Positions 27,487 to 34,939 of a DNA stretch of 40,506 nucleotides are shown one piece after another. This DNA comes from Salinarimonas sp. (lineage in GTDB: Bacteria > Pseudomonadota > Alphaproteobacteria > Rhizobiales > Beijerinckiaceae), in NCBI GenBank assembly GCA_020832565.1, contig JAFIEI010000035.1, positions 1-40,506 of the forward strand, in the 5' to 3' direction. A program made the position numbers and the translations under genes. The stretch's first letter is position 1. Each line of letters begins with the position of its first letter. Under the pieces are notes generated by a model. The model searched no databases. It was not told the origin of the DNA and saw only the letters and a list, made by a program, of their open reading frames with translations.

Positions 27487-27809
27487 TGAGCGAGCCGGAT
27501 CTCGTTGATCTCGAGCGTATCAAGGTCGAAATCCTGCTCGATGCACCGCTGGTGCGCCGGGTCGAGGCGGCCGCCGAACGGCACGGCCTCACCGGCTGGA
27601 CGGTGCTGCCGACGCTCGGCGGCTCAGGCCGCAGCGGGCGCTGGCAGGACGACCAGGTGACCGGAGCCGCCTCGAAGGTGCTCTTCATCACCGTGTGCAA
27701 CCGCGAGAAGGCGGATGCCTTCACCCGCGAGCTCTCGCCGGTGCTGGAAGCTTATGGCTCGGTGCTGCTCAAGAGCAAGGTCGAGGTGGTGCGACCGGGC
27801 AAGTTCTAG
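27486..27809 (+). CDS. sbtB: SbtB-like PII-family regulatory protein
   Basis: A 107-residue ferredoxin-fold PII-like protein. It has VKVEILLDAPLVRRVEAAAERHGLTGWTVLPT, a Gly-rich loop GGSGRSGRW (45-53) equivalent to the SbtB T-loop nucleotide-binding region, and VLFITVCNREKADAF. It ends soon after the last strand with VVRPGKF and so lacks the C-terminal Cys-containing R-loop seen in many cyanobacterial SbtB proteins. Family knowledge: SbtB binds adenine nucleotides (AMP, cAMP, c-di-AMP) and closes SbtA from the cytoplasm. Overlap with sbtA by 1 bp implies coupled synthesis and a stoichiometric partner role. An internal Cys (71) is present. Confidence 0.85.
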   Translation: MSEPDLVDLERIKVEILLDAPLVRRVEAAAERHGLTGWTVLPTLGGSGRSGRWQDDQVTGAASKVLFITVCNREKADAFTRELSPVLEAYGSVLLKSKVEVVRPGKF

Positions 27810-27822
27810 CGCGGGCTGATGC

Positions 27823-28665
27823 TCAGCGATCGCGCTCCCTGCCGCCCCGGCGGTCCAGCTTGACGCCTTCGCGCACCAGCACGGCGAAGATCAGCCCGCC
27901 GACGGCGTTTCCGATGACGATCGCGGCGACGACGCCTGCGGCGCGCAGCCAGCCCATCGGCGAATCCGAGATCATCCCGGCAAACAGCGCGATCGAGGTC
28001 GTCACCGCATGGTGCAGGCCGAGCGCCCCGATGGTCACGCCGATTACGACGATGAAGAGGAACTGGCTCGTCGTGTCGCGCCCGCCCGCGATCAGCCAGG
28101 AAAGCAGCCCCATCAGCCAGCCGGCCAGTACCGCGCTCAAAGCGATCACGCCGAGCGGGTAATCCCCGAGATAGACGGCGAAGTGGACGAAATCCGCAAG
28201 GCTCGCGATATTAAGCGCCGGCGCCATCGCCACGATGAATAAAGCCATGGCGAGGCCGCCGGCAAGATTGCCGCCCAGCACCAGTGCCCAGAGTCGCATG
28301 AGCGATCCCACGCCGCGCTCCCCGGTCAGGACCGGAAAGATCGCGATGGTGGAGTATTCGGTATAGAGATCGGTGCGCCCCAGAATGGCGATGACGAAGC
28401 CCACCGCATAGGCGCAGCCGAACAGGAGCCGCTGGACCGGGTCTCCCGTCACGCCGTCATATGCGCCGACGATCATGCCCAGAAGCAGTACGCTGATCCC
28501 GGCGCACATCCCCGCGATCACGCCGGAGGAGAACAGCGCCATGGCGGGCCGCGCGAGCTCGCCCATCGCCTCCTCGTGCTCGGCATCGAACATGGCGCGA
28601 TACGAGGTCAGTGGCTCGCGCGGGGGATGCGCGTCGGGACCATCGGCGTTATCGTACCGGTTCAT
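27823..28665 (-). CDS. Formate/nitrite transporter-family channel (YfdC-like)
   Basis: A 280-residue FNT-family protein with about six membrane segments. After a polar tail of about 25 residues come YRAMFDAEHEEAMGELARP and the FNT pore motifs. The conserved central His lies in GLHHAVTTSIALFAGM, which replaces the GxEHxxxN form of FocA and NirC. The segment GRTDLYTEYSTIAIFPVL is characteristic of the YfdC-like branch. Substrate of that branch is not well established; small monovalent acids are expected. The start at 28665 has GGAGG 4 nt upstream on the minus strand; the longer frame has no support. It ends only 13 bp from the SbtB-like gene, tail to tail. Confidence 0.87.
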   Translation of the reverse strand: MNRYDNADGPDAHPPREPLTSYRAMFDAEHEEAMGELARPAMALFSSGVIAGMCAGISVLLLGMIVGAYDGVTGDPVQRLLFGCAYAVGFVIAILGRTDLYTEYSTIAIFPVLTGERGVGSLMRLWALVLGGNLAGGLAMALFIVAMAPALNIASLADFVHFAVYLGDYPLGVIALSAVLAGWLMGLLSWLIAGGRDTTSQFLFIVVIGVTIGALGLHHAVTTSIALFAGMISDSPMGWLRAAGVVAAIVIGNAVGGLIFAVLVREGVKLDRRGGRERDR

Positions 28666-28701
28666 GAAACCTCCATCGCCTTCATGACATACGCGCCCGA
28701 G

Positions 28702-28724
28702 CTCCCTCCCCGTCGGGTAGGGAG
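28702..28724. repeat. Single palindrome of the CCCTCCCC family
   Basis: CTCCCTCCCC-GTC-GGGTAGGGAG is a 10-bp stem with one mismatch and a 3-nt loop. It lies in the gap between the divergent FNT and MFS genes, about 37 bp upstream of the FNT start. Confidence 0.65.
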
Positions 28725-28926
28725 ATGCCATTATACAGGGCACGGCTCGCACCCATACCATCCGCACGATCCGCCCCGAAACGTTTCGGCACGAATGCGC
28801 AAGCACGGCGCTTGCGCGACACGCCCCGCAGTAATATCCATGCCGCGCCCGGTATGCCGCAACCGGGTGGCGCATCGTGTGCGATGCAGCAATTTCAACG
28901 ATGCGGCAGTGACAGGGAGGGCGCGC

Positions 28927-30189
28927 ATGCCCGCGACCACGCCCCCGCCCGGCGGGGCGAGTACGGCCGCCTTGATCGGACGCATCCTGCTGCCGTTCGG
29001 CATCGCCTATTTCTTCAGCTTCCTCTATCGCACCGTGAATGCAGTCGCAGGCCCGGAGATTGCCGCATCTCTCGATTTGTCGCCGGGCGATCTCGGCCTT
29101 GTCACCAGCGCCTACTTCCTCACCTTCGCGCTGTTCCAGGTGCCGCTCGGCATCCTGCTCGACCGCTACGGCCCGCGTCTCGTCGAAGCCGCGCTGCTGC
29201 TCGTGGCTGCCGGTGGCGCATTGGTCTTCGCCATGGCCGATTCGATCACCGCGCTCGCCATCGGACGCGGCCTGATCGGCCTCGGCGTTTCGGCGTGCCT
29301 GATGGCGGCGCTCAAGGCCAATGTGCAATGGTTTCCCGCCGCGCGCCTGCCGCTCGCCAACGGGATCATCCTGTCGATGGGCGGGCTCGGCGCCATCGCC
29401 GCGACGACGCCGGTGCAGATCGCGCTGACGCAGACCGACTGGCGCATGATCTTCATTGCGCTCGCGGTGATGACGGTCGCAGTGGCCGCCCTGTTGTTCT
29501 CAGTAGGCCCGCGTCACGAGAAACAGGGTGAAACTGAGAGCTGGGCTGAAGCGATTCGCGGCGCGGGGCGGGTATTCCTGTCGCCCGTCTTCCAGCGAAT
29601 CGCCCCGCTCGTGGTGATCAGCCAGGCGACCTTCCTGGCCTATCACGGGCTTTGGGCCGCGATCTGGATGCGTGACGTCGCCGATGTGCCTGCCGCAAAC
29701 GTCGCGGCGATCCTCGGCATTGCCACCACCGGCATCATTTTCGGATCGCTGGGGACGGGGTTGATCGCAGACCGGCTGCGCCAGCGTGGTGTGCCGGTCC
29801 TGCGCACGGCGCTCGGCTTCTCTCTCGCCTTCGTCGCCGTGCAGGCGGCCCTGGTCTTCGGATTGCCGGTTCCCGGGACCGCCCTATGGACGGCCTTTGC
29901 ATTCTTCGGCCTGAGCAGCATGCTCTATTTCGCCGTGCTCAATGCGGCCTTCCCGCCCGAACTGGGCGGAAGGGTCTCGACGGCGGTCAACATGCTGGTC
30001 TTTTCCAGCGCCTTCCTGCTGCAATGGCTCGTCGGCGTTCTGCTCGATCCATGGGAAGGGGCGGATCGTGTCCTCGCCCACCGGGTGATCTTCGGCACGC
30101 TCGCCGGGCTGCAGCTCGCCGCGATCTTCATCCTCCCCCGCCATGTGACAACGCGAGACGATCCGCATGCGGCAGTAACGAAAAGCTGA
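28927..30189 (+). CDS. Major facilitator superfamily transporter
   Basis: A 420-residue MFS transporter with twelve predicted membrane segments. The first loop carries the MFS motif-A variant GILLDRYGPRLVEAALLL, preceded by TSAYFLTFALFQVPLG; helix 4 has the typical GRGLIGLGVSACLMAALKA with a following WFPAARLPLANGIILSMGGLG segment. The latter resembles the nitrate/glycerol-phosphate-like or general NarK-type MFS branch, but no substrate can be assigned. ATG 28927 has AGGGAGG 6 nt upstream; an earlier in-frame start has no such site. The stop is followed by a palindromic repeat. Confidence 0.9.
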   Translation: MPATTPPPGGASTAALIGRILLPFGIAYFFSFLYRTVNAVAGPEIAASLDLSPGDLGLVTSAYFLTFALFQVPLGILLDRYGPRLVEAALLLVAAGGALVFAMADSITALAIGRGLIGLGVSACLMAALKANVQWFPAARLPLANGIILSMGGLGAIAATTPVQIALTQTDWRMIFIALAVMTVAVAALLFSVGPRHEKQGETESWAEAIRGAGRVFLSPVFQRIAPLVVISQATFLAYHGLWAAIWMRDVADVPAANVAAILGIATTGIIFGSLGTGLIADRLRQRGVPVLRTALGFSLAFVAVQAALVFGLPVPGTALWTAFAFFGLSSMLYFAVLNAAFPPELGGRVSTAVNMLVFSSAFLLQWLVGVLLDPWEGADRVLAHRVIFGTLAGLQLAAIFILPRHVTTRDDPHAAVTKS

Positions 30190-30783
30190 CCTCGTCATGA
30201 CGTGCGCGCCAGATCTCCCTCCGCTCAGGTGAGGGATTAAAGGTGGGGCGCCCACGCGTGCAAAAGCATTGCCGCCGAATCATCCTCATCGCGCCCTTCC
30301 CACACGCGGTGTCGTATCGGGTAGCGGGCAAGCCGCCCATGCCGGACGAGCAAGGTCGCTGTCGGACCGAATCAGCTGCACGCATCGCCTCAATTCCTTG
30401 CATGCCCTGGTTTGTGCAGTGGCTGACATAACGCCGACACGAGCCTGCGAAGAGCATGATATGGCGCCTGATACCCCGCAAAACGCTTGCATTCCTTACC
30501 AGGATATTAATTTCGGCCCTCCCGGAGTGGCGCTTATGCAACACCGGTTCCGGAAGGCACAGCCGTGACGGGAAGGTGGCGGAAATGGGCTTGATCTGCG
30601 CGGCTCGGTCTCGCAATAGTCACAACGCGACGGGGGGTCCCCGGTCGTGACGCGCCACCGCAGTATCCGCGAGTTCGGAACCGGTGGCGGGTTTAGCGGG
30701 GAAAAGGGAAAGCTTTCGGGTCTCGACGAGGTTCAAGGCGCAATACCCGGCCCCCCAGGGTCTCGAAACTTTGGAGGTCAGAT
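30190..30783 (+). promoter_or_regulatory. Long leader/control region upstream of the porin gene
   Basis: These 594 bp hold no supportable gene; the open frames on either strand have no conserved features. Near its left end is a palindromic repeat. CGCCACCG (30653-30660) and CGGTGGCG (30682-30689) form a perfect 8-bp stem 100 bp before the porin, and GGGTCTCGA occurs twice as a direct repeat (30718-30726 and 30758-30766). GGAGGT at about 30773-30778 is a strong ribosome site. I see no convincing -35/-10 pair. The length leaves room for a long structured 5' UTR or a small RNA. Confidence 0.5.
30217..30248. repeat. Half element of the CCCTCCCC repeat family
   Basis: CCCTCCGC-TCA-GGTGAGGG (30217-30235) is a degenerate palindrome with two mismatched pairs. 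It is followed by ATTAAAGGTGGGG, similar to the AGGGTGGGG arm of element B. It lies about 27 bp after the MFS stop. Confidence 0.6.
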
Positions 30784-32169
30784 ATGAAGCTCGTCAAGAG
30801 CCTTCTCCTCGGATCCGCCGCCGGCATTGTCGCGGTTGGTTCTGCAGTTGCCGCCGACTTGCCCGTGCGCAAGGCGGCCCCGGTCGACTACGTGCAGGTT
30901 TGCTCGCAGTTCGGCACCGGTTACTTCTTCATCCCCGGCACGGACACCTGCCTGCGCATTGGCGGTCATGTCCGTTGGACGGGCACGTTTAGCGAGAACA
31001 AGTGGACGACCGGTGTGACCGCTGCGTCGGGCTTTGCGCTGGATCCTGCCGGTGGTCAGCCTACTGCTGGCGGAGCTACGCTCGGCCGTGGAAGCAACGC
31101 GTTCACCATGGGTACCAACCGTGAGATCGGCATCACTGCGCTGACGGCTACGGAATTCGGTACGCTGGAGTCGATGATTCGTCTCACGAACGAGTCTGCT
31201 GACCGTGCGTATGTCGATTTCGCTGGCTTCCGCGCCGGTCTGTTCCCGACCGTCTTCAGCGCCGGTGGTTCAGCGGCATTTACTGGCGGCACGGGCCTGC
31301 GTGGCGCAACCGCTGTGAACCAGCTCACCTACACGGCTGATCTCGGTGCCGCTTCCGTGACGCTTGGTATATCTAATCCGAACGCTGATGCGACTGGAAT
31401 CGCGAACGCTCGTACCCCGCGCCTTCCGTTCGGTGCCACTGCTACCGGTGTCTATGGTGCTGGCGCAACGCCTGGGCCTGCAGTGCCCGTCGCTGGTCGC
31501 ATGCCCGATATCGTCGGTAATGTGAAGGCGAGTTTCGGCGATGTCGATCTCCACCTCGGTGGTGCTCTGACCCAGCTCCGCACGACGGCGCAGAACAATA
31601 CCGGTTTCATCGGAAGCACGTATGGTTGGGCTCTCCAGGGTCGCGCCGATGTCGGGCTTGGTACCATTTCGCCTAGCACCAGCCTCACCCTCGTGGGTAC
31701 CTACACCGATGGTGCTCTGTGGTACCTCAACGCGCCGGATGGGCGTGGTCTTGGTCGCTATCAGCTTTCTTATGCTGATGCCTATGTGGTCAACGGTGGC
31801 CTCAGCACCACGACTGGTTGGAGCATCTACGGCGCTCTGAACCACGGCTGGGCTCCGAATGTCAGCCAGACCGTCTATGGTGTCTATGGCGAGATCAACG
31901 TGCCGGCTGCTGCACGTCGTACCTTCAACGCCGGTCAAACGCCGTTTAATCTCGTCACCGATCCGAACAACTCCTCGTTCTGGCAGCTCGGTTCGAAGAT
32001 CGAATGGAACCCGGTTGCGAACCTGATGGTGGGTCTCGACGTCAACTACACGGCCGTTCAAGCGCAGAACCGCGTTCTCGTTGCGGGTACCGAGGGTGCC
32101 AACAATGCGATCTATCAGCGTAACTCGGATGCTTGGGCCGCCCAGCTCCGCATCCAGCGTAACTTCTGA
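30784..32169 (+). CDS. Omp2/Porin_2-family outer membrane porin
   Basis: A 461-residue porin. Residues 1-23 form a signal peptide with cleavage after AVA. The mature protein begins ADLPVRKAAPVDYVQVC, the characteristic start of the Porin_2 family of Rhizobiales (Brucella Omp2b, Rhizobium RopA). Two early cysteines (C41 and C58) may form the conserved disulfide of this family, and CLRIGGHVRWTGTF leads into the first beta strands. The protein ends in LRIQRNF with a terminal Phe, the signal for outer-membrane insertion. It forms trimeric channels for small solutes. Codon use shifts to GCT, GGT, CGT and ACC compared with the GC-ending neighbours, as expected for a very highly expressed gene. Strong GGAGGT ribosome site and a strong terminator. 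Confidence 0.96.
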   Translation: MKLVKSLLLGSAAGIVAVGSAVAADLPVRKAAPVDYVQVCSQFGTGYFFIPGTDTCLRIGGHVRWTGTFSENKWTTGVTAASGFALDPAGGQPTAGGATLGRGSNAFTMGTNREIGITALTATEFGTLESMIRLTNESADRAYVDFAGFRAGLFPTVFSAGGSAAFTGGTGLRGATAVNQLTYTADLGAASVTLGISNPNADATGIANARTPRLPFGATATGVYGAGATPGPAVPVAGRMPDIVGNVKASFGDVDLHLGGALTQLRTTAQNNTGFIGSTYGWALQGRADVGLGTISPSTSLTLVGTYTDGALWYLNAPDGRGLGRYQLSYADAYVVNGGLSTTTGWSIYGALNHGWAPNVSQTVYGVYGEINVPAAARRTFNAGQTPFNLVTDPNNSSFWQLGSKIEWNPVANLMVGLDVNYTAVQAQNRVLVAGTEGANNAIYQRNSDAWAAQLRIQRNF

Positions 32170-32192
32170 TCCTTCTTGAAGGATTGGTATCG

Positions 32193-32225
32193 GAAAGCCC
32201 CGCCTCGTGCGGGGCTTTCTTTTTG
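32193..32225 (+). terminator. Rho-independent terminator of the porin gene
   Basis: GAAAGCCCCGC (32193-32203) pairs perfectly with GCGGGGCTTTC (32209-32219) over 11 bp with a 5-nt loop, followed by TTTTT. A small ATCCTT/AAGGAT hairpin lies directly at the stop codon. Confidence 0.93.
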
Positions 32226-32261
32226 TGTTGAGGCCACTTCAGACGAGGGCGTGGTGCCACC

Positions 32262-32339
32262 CCACATTTAATCCTCCCCTTAGGGGAGGAAGACGGGTCG
32301 CGCCCTGAATGGAGGGGCGTCCCTCCCCGACGGGGAGGG
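32262..32339. repeat. Two palindromes of the CCCTCCCC family upstream of ugd
   Basis: TCCTCCCC-TTA-GGGGAGGA (32272-32290), preceded by CCCCACATTTAA, and CCCTCCCC-GAC-GGGGAGGG (32321-32339) lie 30 bp apart in the 315-bp gap between the porin and ugd. The second lacks a G-rich arm, so this is not the paired inverted arrangement of elements A and B. The rest of the gap shows no gene. Confidence 0.75.
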
Positions 32340-32484
32340 AAACCGAGCGCTTCATGAAGCGCGCTTCGCCGGCAAACGAATGGCTCCGCGTCCAGTGGGG
32401 TTGCATTCGCTGTCCGATCGGCTATTGCCGTTTGCGGATAACGCTTTCGCGCTTTCCGACGCTTTCTGTGGCAAGGGGTAGATC

Positions 32485-33786
32485 ATGCGCATCACGATGA
32501 TCGGTTCGGGATATGTCGGGCTCGTTTCCGGGGCCTGTTTTGCCGATTTCGGGCATGAAGTCGTCTGCATCGACAAGGATGAGCGCAAGATCGCCATGCT
32601 GCGCGAAGGCGAAATGCCGATCTACGAGCCCGGCCTCGCGGAACTCGTCGCGCGCAATGTCGATCAGAAGCGGCTCTCCTTCTCAACCGATCTCGCCCCG
32701 GCAGTAGCGGAGGCAGAAGCCGTCTTCATCGGCGTCGGCACGCCCTCGCGCCGAGGCGACGGCCATGCCGATCTCTCCTACGTCTACGCCGCCGCCCGGG
32801 AAATCGCCCGCGCGCTGGACGGCTTCACCGTGATCGTGACGAAATCCACCGTCCCCGTGGGCACCGGCGACGAGGTCGAGCGCATCATCCGCGAAGAGCG
32901 CCCCGATGCGGATTTTGCGGTGGTCTCAAACCCCGAATTCCTGCGCGAAGGCGCCGCGATCGGCGATTTCAAGCGCCCTGACCGCATCGTCATCGGCATC
33001 GAGGATGAGCGCGCCCGCGAGCCGATGATCCAGGCCTATCGCCCGCTCCATCTCAACCATTCGCCCATCCTCTTCACCGGGCGACGCACCGCCGAGCTCA
33101 CGAAATATGCCGGCAATGCCTTTCTCGCCACCAAGATCACCTTCATCAACGAGATCGCGGATCTGTGCGAGAAGGTCGGCGCGAATGTCCAGGACGTCGC
33201 CCGCGGCATCGGCCTCGACAACCGCATCGGCTCGAAGTTCCTGCATGCCGGCCCCGGTTTCGGCGGCTCCTGCTTCCCCAAGGATACGCTGGCCCTGATC
33301 AAGACGGCGCAGGACCAGGATTCGCCCGTGCGCATCGTCGAGACGGTCGCTGCGGTCAACGATACGCGCAAGCGCGCCATGGGCCGCAAGGTGGTCAAGG
33401 CCTGCGGCGGAGACGTTTACGGCAAGCGCATCGCCATTCTCGGCCTGACCTTCAAGCCCAATACCGACGACATGCGCGATTCGCCCGCCATCGCCATCAT
33501 CCGCACGCTGCAGGATATGGGCGCGCGCGTTTCCGCCTATGATCCGGAGGGGATGGAGCAGGCGCGGCTGGTGCTCGACGATGTCGCTTACGCCGAGGAT
33601 CCCTATTCCTGCGTCGAGGGCACCGATGCGCTCGTCATCGTCACCGAGTGGGACGCCTTCCGCGCCCTCGATCTCGGGCGCATGAAGGCGCTGATGAACG
33701 CGCCGGTGCTGGTCGATCTGCGCAATATCTACCGTGCCGACGACGTCACGGCGCTGGGTTTCGCCTATACCAGCGTCGGGCGCTGA
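32485..33786 (+). CDS. ugd: UDP-glucose 6-dehydrogenase
   Basis: A 433-residue UDP-glucose/GDP-mannose dehydrogenase-family enzyme, oxidising UDP-glucose twice to UDP-glucuronate with NAD+, for capsule, exopolysaccharide or lipid A modification. The Rossmann motif GSGYVG is at 7-12. The family segment TKSTVPVGTGDEV and the substrate-site SNPEFLREGAAIGDF are intact. The catalytic C263 is in GFGGSCFPKD, and the C-terminal NAD/UDP domain has GLTFKPNTDDMRDSPA. No other polysaccharide gene is adjacent, so it appears as a stand-alone supply gene. AAGGGG precedes ATG 32485. Confidence 0.96.
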   Translation: MRITMIGSGYVGLVSGACFADFGHEVVCIDKDERKIAMLREGEMPIYEPGLAELVARNVDQKRLSFSTDLAPAVAEAEAVFIGVGTPSRRGDGHADLSYVYAAAREIARALDGFTVIVTKSTVPVGTGDEVERIIREERPDADFAVVSNPEFLREGAAIGDFKRPDRIVIGIEDERAREPMIQAYRPLHLNHSPILFTGRRTAELTKYAGNAFLATKITFINEIADLCEKVGANVQDVARGIGLDNRIGSKFLHAGPGFGGSCFPKDTLALIKTAQDQDSPVRIVETVAAVNDTRKRAMGRKVVKACGGDVYGKRIAILGLTFKPNTDDMRDSPAIAIIRTLQDMGARVSAYDPEGMEQARLVLDDVAYAEDPYSCVEGTDALVIVTEWDAFRALDLGRMKALMNAPVLVDLRNIYRADDVTALGFAYTSVGR

Positions 33787-33881
33787 GCCGGCACCGACCG
33801 GCGCTTGCCGGATCACACTTGCCGGACACACTTGCGGGATGGCGAATCGGCACCCGCGCACTCGACGGATTGTCTGCGACA

Positions 33882-33891
33882 TTGTATACAA
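33882..33891. promoter_or_regulatory. Candidate GntR-type operator 1
   Basis: TTGTATACAA is a perfect 10-bp palindrome 62 bp before the HMG-CoA-lyase-like gene. It fits the GT-N(0-2)-AC core recognised by GntR-family repressors. A near-identical site lies before the next gene at 34899. No GntR gene is in the window. Confidence 0.5.
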
Positions 33892-33953
33892 AGCCCTGAT
33901 TTAAGATGACGCTGATGAGATCTGGCGTCGATCGCTGAGGCAGGGAGGGCCCC

Positions 33954-34886
33954 ATGACCGAAGTCACGCTCGTCGAGGTCGCCCCGCGCGACGGCATCCA
34001 GAACGAAACGACGATCCTCGATCTCGCGACGAAGCAGGCCCTGATCGGCAGGCTCGTGGCCGCCGGCCTGCGCCGCATCGAGGTGACGAGCTTCGTCAAT
34101 CCCAAACGCGTGCCGCAGATGGCCGGCGCCGCCGATCTCGTCGCGGCCCTGCGTGCCGATCCCGCCATCACCGCCGCGAGGCCCTCGCTTTCGGCGCTCG
34201 CGCTGAACCTGCGCGGCGCCCGCGAGGCCATCGCCGCCGGCGTGGACGAGGTAACCTACGTGGTCGTCGCCAGCGAGACCTTCAACCAGCGCAACCAGGG
34301 TGCCCCGATCGCCGAGACACTGGCGCAATGGCGCGATGTCCGCGCCGCCGCCCGCGAGGCCGGCTGCATGACGAGCCTCACCATTGCCGCCGCTTTCGGC
34401 TGCCCCTTCGAGGGCGAGGTCGATCCCGACCGCCCGGCTGCCATCGCCGCCGCACTCGCAGCGGCAGACGCCCTGCCCGACGAGATCGCGCTGGCCGATA
34501 CGATCGGCGTCGCCGCTCCCGGCGACGTGACCACCCGTTTCGCCATGCTGCGCGAGGCCGCGCCGGGCCTGCCCCTGCGCGCGCATTTCCACAATACCCG
34601 TAATACCGGCCTCGCCAATGCCGCGACCGCGATCGCATCCGGCGTCACCGCGCTCGATGCCTCCGTCGGCGGTTTCGGCGGTTGCCCCTTCGCACCGGCG
34701 GCGACCGGCAACGTGCCGAGCGAGGATCTCACCTACATGCTCCAGCGCATGGGGCATCTGGGCGCCATCGATCTCGATGCGCTGATCTCCACCGGGAACT
34801 GGCTCGGCGAACGTCTCGGCAAGCAGCCTCCCGCCCTGCTCGGACGCGCCGGCACCTTTCCCGGCGAGCTCGGCAAGGCCGCCTGA
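33954..34886 (+). CDS. Hydroxymethylglutaryl-CoA lyase-like protein
   Basis: A 310-residue HMGL-like (DRE-TIM) lyase. Metal and catalytic residues of HMG-CoA lyase are mostly present: R12-D13 in APRDGIQNE, the EVTSFVNPKRVPQM segment, H211 and H213 of the HxH metal site, C244 in GGCPFAP and N253 in TGN. The segment after the HxH is unusual: HFHNTRNTGLAN instead of the common HxHDTxGxAxAN, so Asp is Asn and the Gly is Asn. This may mark a different acyl-CoA substrate. Family chemistry is retro-Claisen cleavage to acetyl-CoA plus a keto acid or aldehyde. GGGAGG precedes the start. It sits 53 bp before an amidohydrolase gene with a similar operator, suggesting joint regulation. Confidence 0.85.
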   Translation: MTEVTLVEVAPRDGIQNETTILDLATKQALIGRLVAAGLRRIEVTSFVNPKRVPQMAGAADLVAALRADPAITAARPSLSALALNLRGAREAIAAGVDEVTYVVVASETFNQRNQGAPIAETLAQWRDVRAAAREAGCMTSLTIAAAFGCPFEGEVDPDRPAAIAAALAAADALPDEIALADTIGVAAPGDVTTRFAMLREAAPGLPLRAHFHNTRNTGLANAATAIASGVTALDASVGGFGGCPFAPAATGNVPSEDLTYMLQRMGHLGAIDLDALISTGNWLGERLGKQPPALLGRAGTFPGELGKAA

Positions 34887-34898
34887 TCGGAGCGCAAA

Positions 34899-34908
34899 TT
34901 GGATACAA
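34899..34908. promoter_or_regulatory. Candidate GntR-type operator 2
   Basis: TTGGATACAA differs from operator 1 (TTGTATACAA) at one position. It lies 12 bp after the lyase stop and 31 bp before the amidohydrolase start. Confidence 0.42.
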
Positions 34909-34939
34909 TCCCGACAAACTCTGACAACGGAGCCCGATC

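Noticed and set aside
30128-30616. 162-codon minus-strand open frame upstream of the porin
   Set aside because: It overlaps the MFS gene end and a repeat, has no ribosome site that I can support and no recognisable features.
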